Positions 1 to 11,213 of a DNA stretch of 64,000 nt are shown piece by piece (positions within the stretch are counted from its first letter, which is position 1; each line of letters begins with the position of its first letter). Below the pieces are notes generated by a model. That model had not been told where the DNA came from. It did not search any database and saw only the letters and a list, made by a program, of their open reading frames with translations. A program made the position numbers and the translations under genes. Source of the DNA: Xanthostigma xanthostigma (Eukaryota > Arthropoda > Insecta > Raphidioptera > Raphidiidae); the NCBI GenBank assembly GCA_963575645.1, contig OY754475.1:20560509-20624508 (forward strand), read 5' to 3'.

Positions 1-840
1 AACGATGTGTGCTTTGTTTTTTAGTTGCTTCATTATTATTTTTTGACTTGCAATCTATTATTTCAAAAGATGCAGTCCTACTTGACGATTGCGTTATAAT
101 GAATTGCAGAACGAAATTACAATACAACAACAGAACTGTTCTGTTATCTAATCGAACGTTCAATTAATAATAGCTATTATTCCGCGTCTTAAGTAAACCG
201 CACTCTTCTGAACTACTGTTGAAATACGGATTTTTTAAGTGCCATAATTTTTATCACGTCGCGCAACACCCTAAACGCATCGAAATGGTATTTAATCGCG
301 GGACACATACCCTGGTAAAATGGACTTTATACCCCGTCGCGATGTGTCGCCCTCGGATATAAGCAAATACTATAATACTGAAACGAAAATGTTTAGTGGC
401 TCTTTAAAAACCTGGAAATTTTGTAAATTGTAACTTTTGGCATCGAGTCCAGAACTGGCTAAGCGAGGCGCAGCACCCACTCTTCCACCATGTCTAACGA
501 AACCGGGTTGGAAAGCTATATAATAAGTAATAGATAGTTTAAATTCAGAAAATGTAAATGTCAAAGTTGTATTTTATGCATTGCAATTCTGAATTTAATT
601 ACGATTGTGGATAGGGCAATAAATACGCAGCACATATAAATATGGGCCGTTTGTATAGTTCATAGTTGAGGAAGGGCGCCGAAAGAGATATCCGCGCAGG
701 CACAAAGGTCAAGCTTGTTATTAATTCATAATTTATATATACAAATGCAAGCGAATTCAACCATCATGCAACAGTTATTAACATAATAGAGACTCCGTGG
801 CAGCGGTACTCAAACTGTTTTAGCTTAAGCAACGAATAAT
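1..840. other. Intergenic DNA, no gene seen
   Basis: AT-rich sequence with only short open frames. No protein similarity, RNA gene or clear repeat could be recognised here. It ends where the long palindrome begins. Confidence 0.5.
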
Positions 841-2009
841 TCTAGATGGAAAAGTCGAAAGCAGAACATTTGACTTAGGAACTTTGTTTGGACTAGTTAG
901 GAGATAAACATACTAAAAGTCCTTACCCCTCCGAGGTACGCCCGAAGGGGGGGAGCACAAAGAAGGTCTCGTTTTTTGGTATTTTGCTTTCATCTCGAAA
1001 ACGGTACGTCGTACGAAATTTTGTTGGAATACATAATGAAAGCTGATAAAATTCTCTACAACTTTAGTTTTCACACTTTTTATCTATCTCCAATCTTTGC
1101 CTAGCTATGAGCTCCGGAAAATGGTCGATTTTCAAAAATGTGTTAAATTCTCTGTAGCACATTGTAACAATACGAATTTGTCAAAATCATTTCGTATCGC
1201 TCATCCACACTATTAAAAACACCCACACACTATTAAAAAATAACATAAGCTGGGAGTACCTCCACACAGGGCCCTCTTTCCCACTGGGCACTCTGGCACG
1301 TGCCCAGGGCCCCGCGATCGATAGGGACCCCCTAGTTTAATGGTATACTAAGTACCTAAACTGTTTTAAACAAAAATCATCAGTGAACTATTTTTCATAT
1401 ACTTATTTTTTTTGTGTCCTTCATGTTAAAATTGGGAACGTGATCCTTTTAAATATATGCATTTTATATCACATTCCTCGACTTAGAATCTAGAACCTTG
1501 TTTATCTATTTTCTTTGTCTATTCTAACAAAATAGTGCTCTGTTAAGGTCATAATCCTAATGTGCCCAGGGCCTTCAATAGGTTAAAGCTTATGTTATTT
1601 TTTAATAGTGTGTGGGTGTTTTTAATAGTTTGGATGAGCGATACGAAATGATTTTGACAAATTCGTATTGTTACAATGTGCTACAGAGAATTTAACACAT
1701 TTTTGAAAATCGATCATTTTTCGACCATTTTTCGGAGCTCATAGCTAGGCAAAGATTGAAGATAGATAAAAAGTGTGAAAGCTAAAGTTGTAGAAAATTT
1801 TATCAGCTTTCATTATGTATTACAACAAAATTTCGTACGACGTACCGTTTTCGAGATGAAAGCAAAATACCAAAAAACGGGACCTTCTTTGTGCTCCCCC
1901 CCTTCGGGCGTACCTCGGAGGGGTAAGGACTTTTAGTATGTTTATCTCCTAACTAGTCCAAACAAAGTTCCTAAGTCAAATGTTCTGCTTTCGACTTTTC
2001 CATCTAGAT
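841..2009. mobile_element. Long foldback element (1.17-kb palindrome)
   Basis: The left arm (841-1251) and right arm (1587-2009) are near-perfect reverse complements, starting TCTAGATGG and ending CCATCTAGA. The 335-bp spacer contains two copies of GTGCCCAGGGCC. No coding capacity is visible. The structure is that of a non-autonomous foldback or long terminal-inverted-repeat (TIR) element. The family is unknown to me and no clear target-site duplication was found. Confidence 0.8.
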
Positions 2010-2767
2010 GCCCCTTATGAGCACTCATTGACTAAACTATTTTGCGAACGCGCCTATCTTTTGAACTTATCTGGTATTTTACAGGAAATTGGATTATTTG
2101 ATTCAAATCTGGCAAGCAAATGAATTCTGTTTCAATGTGTTTGTCTAATGTCTAATGCATAAAAAATATGGTGCTTGAAAACCCCGTCTTGGGATTCGAT
2201 TTTTATATTGCACCAGTGCAAATAAGCTCTAAGATGAGCTATAATTAATTTAATATTTTCACTGACTCATCAAAGATTTTTTAAATGGACCAAACATAAT
2301 GCGTTTGAATCCTGCGCCTTTTGATTTTTATATTTACTTAAATTGATGAAGAGGTATATTCCTGTTCGTCCAGGATAAATAATTCAGAAATTCAGACTCG
2401 TTGTGACTTTGGGCACCATCTGAACCAAAATCAGACGACACCGGTTTTCGATATAGGTGTTTTAATTGTAATTCGAAACAAAATTATCGAACCATCCTGT
2501 ATAAAACGTTAATAGCGGCGCCTATAATAGGTCGCGTTTTAAAGTTCTGAATTACGGTGCAAAGAAATGCATTATTTCCATTGCATTTGCATACAAAGAG
2601 AGAAGGTGCATTTATTTTGTTTAAAAAAAAACAGGGCAGCGCGATCGGGTTGAACTGCGAAGTCGCAAGGGCTGAGCCGACGCATCGACAGTAAAAATAT
2701 TGATAGACAACGTTTCGGTATGTCGACAAAATATAACATTGCAATATGATATTTTACACCGAACGAG

Positions 2768-2947
2768 ATTATAGGGGTTCAACAGTTCGCAGCGCCTACG
2801 TGTGTAGGTATTAGAGAATTTGCCTGCCTTGCGCAGTGCCCACACAACCCGACCGCTACGAGAAGAGCTCGGGTTCCTTGGGAGTGCTAAATCCCATAAA
2901 ACATTGGAATGCTTAAACAATACATTCCAATGTTTCCCCTGAGGGAG
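2768..2947 (+). repeat. Dispersed repeat R1, copy 1 (with hairpin)
   Basis: This matches 8434-8606 and, in part, 56321-56428. The order is a degenerate copy of the dispersed 37-nt hairpin, then TACGTGTGTAGGTATTAG, then a GAGCTCGGGTTCC block. It ends with an 11-bp stem ACATTGGAATG/CATTCCAATGT and CCCCTGAGGG. No coding frame is shared between copies. Its class is unknown. Confidence 0.65.
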
Positions 2948-5388
2948 ATATTTTTGTTGATGATTAGTTCCATATCTCCTATAGACTTTAAGAAGACGTT
3001 GGAAACCGCTTCTTTGAGCATAGGTCTATCACGGATGAAACTGGCTGAAAGCTTGAATCCAGCTCATCTGATGTTATCTACCTCCGAGTTCTTTTCGGCT
3101 TTATTTTGCCCATAAATGTGTTTAATGTAAATATTTTTGTGATCGCATTACGTGCGATACTTCGATAATTTTGTAAATATCGCCCAACCCTGGATGTCAT
3201 CCGATATTCGGAGCGGGTTAGAGGAGCCCGAGGTCCGGGTCACTGAGTCAAGACCGAACGATGCAATTATAGACGCGGTCAAGGTCAAAAATACAGTTTA
3301 CTAAAATCACTCATTTAACTGAATTTTAAAGTTACTGTTTTGTGTACGACGTGTTCGCAATTTTTTTTTTCATCACTCGAGAACACACGGGCCGATTTTA
3401 ATGAACCTCGATAATATTAATCGCTGTTCATACTTTTGTCAATTATAGACGCTCGACAACAGACATCTTACATTACTTCAAGTGTACGTCACTTTTTATC
3501 CAAATACGCTACTTATTTATTTCTCTATAACCCTCTGCGACAATTTGATCCCGAGCGTATTTTTTGACAAGAAATTGGCAACAAAATATTCCAAGTATCA
3601 AGGTTACCTAGGTCCAGTATCAAATCGTATCTTTTATTATGTTATAGAAACCTCAATTGATATTTTCACACCAGTTCTGCTGAGCTATAATTGAGAACTG
3701 GGGGTTTAGATGAGTTATAAATCACCACGAGCAATGACATTCCAATCTTGGTCGGTTCTAAAGTTCCTCTCTTACAATACAAGTTGTGGATCATTCTGTG
3801 TTCGCAATCTATGAATCGTATACGGCAGGTAGGTATCTACGCAATCTGAAATATCGATTTCTGATTAAAACGCTTATCAACAACAAATAGTCTAAACGAT
3901 GAATAACGACATTCGACAATTTTCCGACATTTACTCATGTAGTTAAAACGTTAAATAGCAGTTAGTCGGTGACGTCACGGTGAATCATTGAGTTCAAAAA
4001 CTAACCAATGAAGAGGCACAACATTTATATTTATACATTAATATTATAATATTTTTGTCTGTCTAATTGATAGTTAATTTATTGAATAATTTTTTTATGC
4101 AGACGTCAAACCAAAAAGAGAGAGTTTCTAAAAATGTTAAAATGACCATAATTATTAAAACAACGTATTAATTACGGCTTGAGGGTATAGTGGAACGTGT
4201 AGCGATTACAAGCCCCCAGTTCCCAGATTCTGATTCGAAAAACTGGTAAATTGGATTAAAAAAAAAACTATAAATTGATAGCAGGCCCATAAAACCCCGA
4301 CTGTTGTTGGCGCAAAAGAAAAAAGAAGCAGAGGGAGAATATGCTCAAAAAAACGCTACAAAATTTATTCCTGCTTGAAATTCGGAATAAACGTTGTGTG
4401 TCAAAATTCGTAGTCGTCTATAATTGCTAAGAAGTTGCTCTCGTTTGAATAATGTCGCAGTTGCGTCGAAGTCGTTAAGGACTTTAATCAGTACCTACAG
4501 CGGTACCAGAACTCAAACAGCGGAATAGACAAAGTTAAGACTATATATTATTTTATAAACAAGGCAACGCTTGTAAGCTTGTAATAGTACCTAGAGGATA
4601 TGGGAAGAACACGAGAATACAATGTTTTATTAGTTATTATAATAATTTATTGCCTCACGCATATTTCTCGTCGTCGTCGTCGTCGTCGTCGGTCCAACAA
4701 CAGTTTTGTCAAATCGCGTTCGGGTGACTATCAATTTTAAAATAACTGGTCGCGATGCCAAACCGTGCAGTCGAAAAAATAGTGGATTTGCTAAACACAT
4801 TTTGTATCGTTATTTGAACTTAGATGAATTAATACATTTAAATCTTTGTCGATAATTATATTTATTGTAAAATAATACATTTCTTCATAAATTTTTATAG
4901 GTGACAACTATTTCAGTAATGTCGAAAGGAAATAATAATTAACTGTTTATTTATTTGAGGGTTGTATTTTAATTAAAATAGCGATAATGCCAAAAAAGTT
5001 TTGGTGTTTTGTGAAAAAGTGTCTTCGAGCCCTCTTCATAGGAGATTCGTCGAGCGATAAAAATCGCGAAAACTACTTGTTTCACCTTTTTTTCCCGCAA
5101 CAATATCTCAGATTTTATTTGCAATTGAATATTCTTGCACGCGAATGTCATAGATTAGGTATACACAAAAAACATTTTTTTTTTTCGGAAAAAATAATAA
5201 ACTCAGCCACAGTGCACTAGAGCGCAGAGTACGAAATACGAATCGTTGTTTATCGCTGACAATAATAACCCAATAAATATGTTTAGTTGAACCATATTAC
5301 AATATTGTGCATAACATATTGTAGACAGCGTGTTTCAAAATCGGCGCCCTCGAACAGAAAAAACTTCCATTTCAAAAAAAAAAATGCA
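2948..5388. other. Intergenic DNA with dispersed motif copies
   Basis: Copies of the TATAGACGCTC motif lie at 3266, 3442 and, reversed, 4415. A fragment with a tRNA B-box-like sequence lies at 4208-4250. A TCG-type microsatellite lies at 4668-4691. Short frames such as 4987-5220 have no recognisable similarity and AT-rich codon use, so no gene is called. Confidence 0.5.
4668..4691. repeat. (TCG)n microsatellite
   Basis: About eight tandem TCG triplets in non-coding DNA. Confidence 0.85.
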
Positions 5389-5748
5389 TCTATACTACTT
5401 AATATATAAAGCTGAAGAGTTTGTTTGTTTGGTTGAACGCGCTAATTTCAGAAACTACTGGTTCGAATTAAAACAACTTTTTTTTTGTTGGATACTCCAT
5501 TTATCGAGGAAGGCTATAGGCTATGTTATCACGCTACGACCAATTGTAGCGGAGCATCAATGAAAAATGTTGCAAGATGTATCTAAAAAATTTGTTCGTC
5601 CGACAAAAACTTTTGAACGGTAACTCGGATCATCATGAAATTTGGACATAACATTCATCTCGGTAAACTAAGATGAATGTGCGTACTCATATCCCTCCCT
5701 TCCCCATTCGTTCTTTTGCACCCGGGTGAAATCGGGCGGGACCGCTAG
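5389..5748 (+). mobile_element. Helitron-like non-autonomous element
   Basis: It starts TCTATACTA after a host A and ends CTAG before a host T. It has a CACCCGGGTG palindrome about 20 bases before the end. TC...CTRR ends, insertion between A and T and a 3' hairpin are the hallmarks of Helitrons. The interior matches repeats near 25.1 kb and 37.5 kb (block TTTATCGAGGAAGGCTATAG). No Rep/helicase coding is present. Confidence 0.65.
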
Positions 5749-6605
5749 TAATTAAATAAATAGTTCATAGCATTTAAAAATACGTATACCTATATAAGTT
5801 ACTAAAACTTATATGTTTATGGACTTACGATTTTTGGAGTTTACTCCTTAAGAGACGATTTTGAGTTATAAAAGGCCCGGTACGGAAATTTTATGAGTAA
5901 TAAATTATAGACGCACGATAACTGGGATCACGACCGAGTAAACTACTGGTGTTTTTCTTCTTCGGCAGGATTTTGTTAAACACACCGTATATGCAGCGAG
6001 ATCACGAATAGCATAGAGTTTTATTGTCGAAGCATGCGTTACGACGACTGTAGATTTAATTGTTGCGTGTCCATTGTTAATTCAAATATAGAAAAATTAT
6101 ATAGTGAATGATCGATCAACAAGCGCAGGTCAACTTTGTTATAGCTAATTGTATTTATTTACTTCGGTTATGATTTGAGTTTATTCATTAATTAATTTAG
6201 AAACAGTCGCTTCTCAATTCTAGAGTGACAATTGTTTTTACATTGTTACCATAGTCACAAGCCTCGAGTTGACAGCTTGTAATCTTAGAATTAATGACGA
6301 CTGCCGGGGTTTTTTTCTGTCACCTGATAGCGCCACAGACAAGTAAGGTATACGTCAGTGTCAATTGGTACCTTACTTGCTACTAGCGCACTGAGAAATA
6401 CGAAAATGGTGGGCCTCATTGGTTTGCAATTTTCTGTTAAGTACCCCGTACGTTCAGTCGAATTTACAATTAATTGCCCACCTGACTTATTAATTCGTCA
6501 ACCCAACTTGGCTTTGCACTCGGGCGAAACTGGTATTAGCATTAAAATATGCCATTTCTTCAATTACCCACTGCTTCAAATATCATCACGTTGTTCGATT
6601 AATTT

Positions 6606-6880
6606 AAAAAAAAAGACGGGTTGCACTCCGGGAGTGCCGGCAGAAGTGAAAACTTGAATATTAACGTCTTACGAATTTTCGATCAAAATGGTTTGTATCA
6701 TAGATTGCATTTTTATGTACGATATTTCAACGCTAGATGTCTAACGTTGTATAAATAAAAGTTTTCGTCTTACGAATTTTCGATCAGGGTCACGTGTTCT
6801 GACGCAAGTTTAACATTTTTTATCCATTACAAAAAAAGTGTACAGCGCCGCTAAAGAAGTTTTCACTTCAAAAAAAAAAA
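6606..6880 (+). mobile_element. MITE family M1, copy A
   Basis: One of four copies (others at 28041, 41483 and 58541). It is bounded by inverted GAAGTGAAAACTT near the left end and AAGTTTTCACTTC at the right end. The left end also has a GCACTCCGGGAGTGC palindrome. There is no coding capacity. Confidence 0.7.
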
Positions 6881-8433
6881 CTCGCGGCCGAACGCAGTGA
6901 ATAGATACGATAATATAGCGCGTGCGGGGGGCGACGGCTCGCCCGCCGCCCTTTCGGAAGCGTGGGCGTGCAGATGGCGGGCAGATAGCAGCAGCGTGCA
7001 TAGCTTAAAGGCAGATCGCGTGACAGCCGGTGCCGATATGGCGCTCGTTATATGCCATGCCAGTGACACACACGGCTCTGTGCCATTTGTTGGTCGTTGT
7101 TGTTGTTGTTGTTCTGTCATCCGTCTATATCTTCCCCAACAATGCTCCCTCCCCGAATCCCCCCAAAGCGATAGTAAACTTTGAAAACAATCAATAAACG
7201 AAACGATTGAAACAATATACAATTAAAATGCATTCGTGATAAAAACACATATCTCTATATATACCCTATTTTATCTTAACAAGCAATCTTTCCGAAATAT
7301 TATAATTTTGCAATATTTTCATGTCGTTAAATGAAAACTAGCTTTTGTAATTAACTATAAATGTGAACGCAACAAACTCTATCAATGGATGGATGGCGGA
7401 AGGACGGGTTTACGTGGTGGAGGCGCCGGGAATTATACAAGATGCCGTGGAAATTTGGTTTATATTATATAAATTTTTTAAATGTTTGTTTAAATGTTCA
7501 GATGACGGGATCCAAAAGTCGGACCTAAATTTCAGGACGTTTCATTTATTTTTTTAATTTATTGCTAAATTGATGACGTGTATGGTTTGCATACAAATAA
7601 ATATCTTATACTGTTGAATAATTTGGTATAGGTACACTTTTTCCCTTATAATAATTATTGTTGTAAAAATCTATCACCTGCACAAAATGCTTAACAAAAG
7701 AAAGTTATTTTAAATAAATAAAATTATCGACCAATTTCAGATAAATATATTAACAAAAAATATAGAAATTAATACATTAACGTTTCGGTCCGGATTTGGA
7801 GCTTCTTCAAAAAAATCAAGATCAAAAAAATATCAAAATTAATCAATAATTAGTTTCTAATTGGCTTTTGAAAAAAATTCGCTTTAAGTTTTTAATTACC
7901 AAATATTGAAAGTAATTTTATTTTAAACGCAAGCAAAGATTTTGGGACGTACAGGCAAAGCCGGCATCCATTAGAAGTGACGTCATAGTATTTTAAACAC
8001 GTAGACACGATGTTTCATTTCCTAAAAACAAATCACGTTTACAGTCACGGCCTCAAGGTGAAGCGGTTTATGTCGAATTTTTAATATGTACTTTTAGACA
8101 AATTTAAATCAATGCTTTCTTCTCATGATTTCAAAGTTCAATTTTAACTTTTTTTTTTAAATCGCTTTTTATAAAGAGTCAACGAAGTTACAGGGGAGGT
8201 AAAATTAAAAAAAATCGAAGTACGCCATTTCGCCTCGCGGTCACACATATAAATGCATGCACGGCCTACGTCACACGGCCATTGTACACAAAGAATAGAG
8301 AAAGAACACCGGAAGACTACCTATTTATATGTGAGCCGGTTTCGATGCTTATACACGCTGTTTGCTAAAACGCGGCGCACCAAGAGATAAGCCCGGAGTA
8401 GACGCCATGCCATAAGAAGTAGAACTTAGATAG
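6881..8433. other. Intergenic DNA with GC-rich patch
   Basis: A GC-rich patch at about 6885-7175 has overlapping open frames on both strands and a GTT microsatellite near 7094-7113. None of the frames resembles a known protein. It may be an unrecognised promoter or exon, but I cannot support either. The interval 7700-7880 contains a Penelope-like fragment. Confidence 0.4.
7722..7815 (-). mobile_element. Penelope-like terminal repeat fragment
   Basis: It contains ATAAAATTATCGACCAATTT followed by an ACGTTTCGGTCCGG block. Both blocks recur in the inverted repeat at 61522-61922. On the minus strand it reads TGAAGAAGCTCC...GAAACGT, the order of a hammerhead core as described in Penelope-like elements. 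It is truncated. Confidence 0.45.
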
Positions 8434-8606
8434 ATTATAGACGCTCAACAGCTGAGGACATCAGCGTCTACGTGTGTAGGTATTAGAGAAACTGCACACA
8501 AACCGACCGGTATGCGAAAAGAGCTCGGGTTCCCTGGGAGTGCTAATTCCCATAAAACATTGGAATGCTTAATGAACTATACATTCCAATGTTTCTCCTG
8601 AGGGGA
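8434..8606 (+). repeat. Dispersed repeat R1, copy 2 (most complete)
   Basis: The most complete R1 copy. The intact dispersed hairpin motif (8434-8470, TAGACGCT...AGCGTCTA) runs straight into TACGTGTGTAGGTATTAG. A GAGCTCGGGTTCC block follows, then the ACATTGGAATG/CATTCCAATGT stem. The same order in copy 1 indicates that the hairpin is part of this element. Confidence 0.65.
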
Positions 8607-8692
8607 TGCCGTTCCATATATATCGTTTCCGGGACACCGCTTTTACAAGCCCCCTGTTACAGATTCTAATCCGAAAGCCGGGACTAATAAAA

Positions 8693-9145
8693 CAATTCCA
8701 GCCAATTGGGCGACGGGACCATTCCAACTACAAAAATGTTGGCATTTGATTATAATAAAGAAAAGAAAACTTCTGATATCGTGTGAGGTGACGCGGGTAA
8801 TGGCTAGTATTCAATATGATATTAACTATTCGTTGCCATGGTTACCTACATAATATGTTCCACGTCATGTAAAAATTAATCAAATCATGCCGAACTAGTT
8901 TATTTCTGACAGATTCATAAAACAAAAGTGCGGCTGATTTTTCTTTATTTTTAAAATATTTCCGAAACTATAAAGTTTAGAAAAAAAAATGTTAACGAAA
9001 CTTTCTTGAAAAAATAAATAGAATAATAAGCCGTTATGAAAAGTATACCATTATTATATAAAAATCACCGTTTTGGCATATATCTCTTCTGTGCATGCGC
9101 CGATCTTCCCAATAGGGCTCTCTGTATTTACATATCAAACATCTT
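8693..9145 (+). repeat. 450-bp dispersed repeat, copy 1
   Basis: This aligns along its whole length with 60325-60780 in the same orientation, with scattered substitutions and small indels. Shared blocks include CAATTGGGCGACGG, AAGCCGTTATGAAAAGTATA and CAATAGGGCTCT. There is no open frame. It looks like an old non-autonomous transposable element. Confidence 0.7.
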
Positions 9146-9389
9146 CCTAACATTTGGTTTCAATTCGCTTATCCGTTTGACCTGTATCGTGTTTACAAAC
9201 TAACAGACGCACAGTTTTTTTTTTTTTAATATGTTTTTTTGGATTCGGGGAACCTCAAAACGGAAAGATATTGTAAAATTTTTGAAAAGTGATTTTTGAC
9301 CTAAACTAGTACTTACCATTTCCCACTTGTGGGTTGGAATGGTATAAAATAATAAATTGATGTTATAAGAGAACAAACATTGCAAGTGT

Positions 9390-9760
9390 TTGAACGACAT
9401 CCGTTATACCGCAATCCGTGTACGGCACAGGAAGGAAACGTCCTCCGGCGGGGAGGAGGAGCCGTGGGGGCATAATCGGGGAGGAGGGCAAGCGCCGTAT
9501 CGTCGCATTAAACGTTTGTCAGTATTTCTACGTCCGGTACGAAATAAACAGCTGATTATACACGCCGGCGTTGTTTCTCTGTAATATATATCTCGGTGCG
9601 AGACGTCGTCGTCGTCGCGCGTACTACGTGCATCGAGCCGACGTTTCTTTGTTTATTAACGACGACAAAAGGGCATCAGCTGATGTGCGTTTGTTTTGCG
9701 GGACGCTTATATAACGCGAGGCGATGTCAGAGGACAGCGCCAGTAACGGTTGAACTGTCA
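9390..9760 (+). promoter_or_regulatory. GC-rich candidate promoter region
   Basis: A GC-rich island in AT-rich DNA contains TATATAA at 9708-9714 and CCAGT about 32 bases further on. It is the only promoter-like block in the 2 kb upstream of the TTLL2-like gene, so it could serve a non-coding first exon of that gene. No splice link was established. Confidence 0.3.
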
Positions 9761-11213
9761 AAAACAACCTCTCGTGAATTATTCGGAATTATTTTATACT
9801 TAGGTTATTAACAATATTACTATTATTAAAGTATTAGTTTTAAATAATATTAACTTGCCGCGTTAGAATAACCGATATATAGACTAAACAAATTACCTAA
9901 ATGTTATATTTCAACGTGATTAATAAATAATCATTTTCTAGCTGGCGCGTGTTTTGTTAATTAAAAAAACAAAATGTATTTTTTCTACCGTAAACAAAAA
10001 ACTATCGACACAACTGAAATATGCATCATAACGAATAAATAAAATTTTTAAAATTAAATTGTCGCGTCTTGAAAAAATATACTTATATATTTATAAATTA
10101 GACAAGGATTGGCGGTTTTATTTTTTTTTGTAATTCGAGGCAATAAAATATCAGGTCATAGCGAAATGACGCAACAAAACACCTGACGGTCTAAATATTG
10201 AATCGATTCAGAGTATAGGGCGCAGCAGTTAATACAAATCAACCATCAACAATAGTCATTTAAAATGTTGATTGGAAAAGTATTTCAACCGTAAAATCGA
10301 CTACCTTGCAGCCAAAACGATTCTGTTTGTACAGTCAAACAAATCTGACATTCTGACATATTTGAGTGAATGGAAAAACAGTCTTTTTAAAAAAATATAC
10401 ATGCACTGTTAGCAATTAAAAAAATTCTATTCAACAACAAAAATCCGCTCATCGTCTAGCTTGCAACTGTTCAATAAAACAAGTGAATTTTCCCGCTCGA
10501 CTGTTTTGAATAAAAACAACTGCCATACTCAAACAATTGCACTTTACGATCCCGGAGCTTAATTGTAACGTGTGTAGCTGTAGATAGACGGAGTTTGTAA
10601 AAAGTTCAACGGCCGCGCCGATGCATTTTATAACATGCATCCGGACGTTTCAAAAGTTAATTGTTTGATAATGGGCCGCGTTAAACGAATAAAAAAAAAC
10701 AGCGAGCTCCGATAACGATTTCGAATCGATTCCCTATGCATAAAGCTTCGCTAAACTGCAATTTAAAATTTCACAGCTTATAAAATCTATGGCCTCAATG
10801 CTGTATGTCTTATGTACGATTTTTGCATTTTTTGTATCGCATTTTTAAGTTCAATTTTGTGTACAAATTTTTAAGTAAAAAACTGCAAGTTAGAAATAAA
10901 AAGTACTACATTAAATATTTTTAAATTTTCTGTCGACTTACAAGAAACGTATTATCTATTTAAAAAAAAAACAAGACTGTATATTTTGCACTACACACTA
11001 CAGAAGTAAACATTTTCAATCAGATGTGTACCATACCATAAAGAAATTATACTTCAAGCATTGTTACACTTAAATCTACTTAAAAATATGTGAATTGTTT
11101 ACACAGGAGAGAAGAACGATTTAGAGAAAAAGCTTTGAGCGGAGATGAAGTCAAACGTCAGCGCTTCATATTAAAGACAATTGTTGCAAACAGGCGCGTC
11201 GTTATTTTTAACG
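9761..11213. other. Upstream DNA of the TTLL2-like gene
   Basis: AT-rich with only short unrecognised frames. A 5' untranslated exon could be hidden here, but none can be identified. Confidence 0.4.

Noticed and set aside
6863..7222. 119-residue minus-strand frame and 95-residue plus-strand frame in the GC-rich patch
   Set aside because: No recognisable similarity, and the plus-strand reading includes a polycysteine run from a microsatellite. Reported only as a GC-rich patch.
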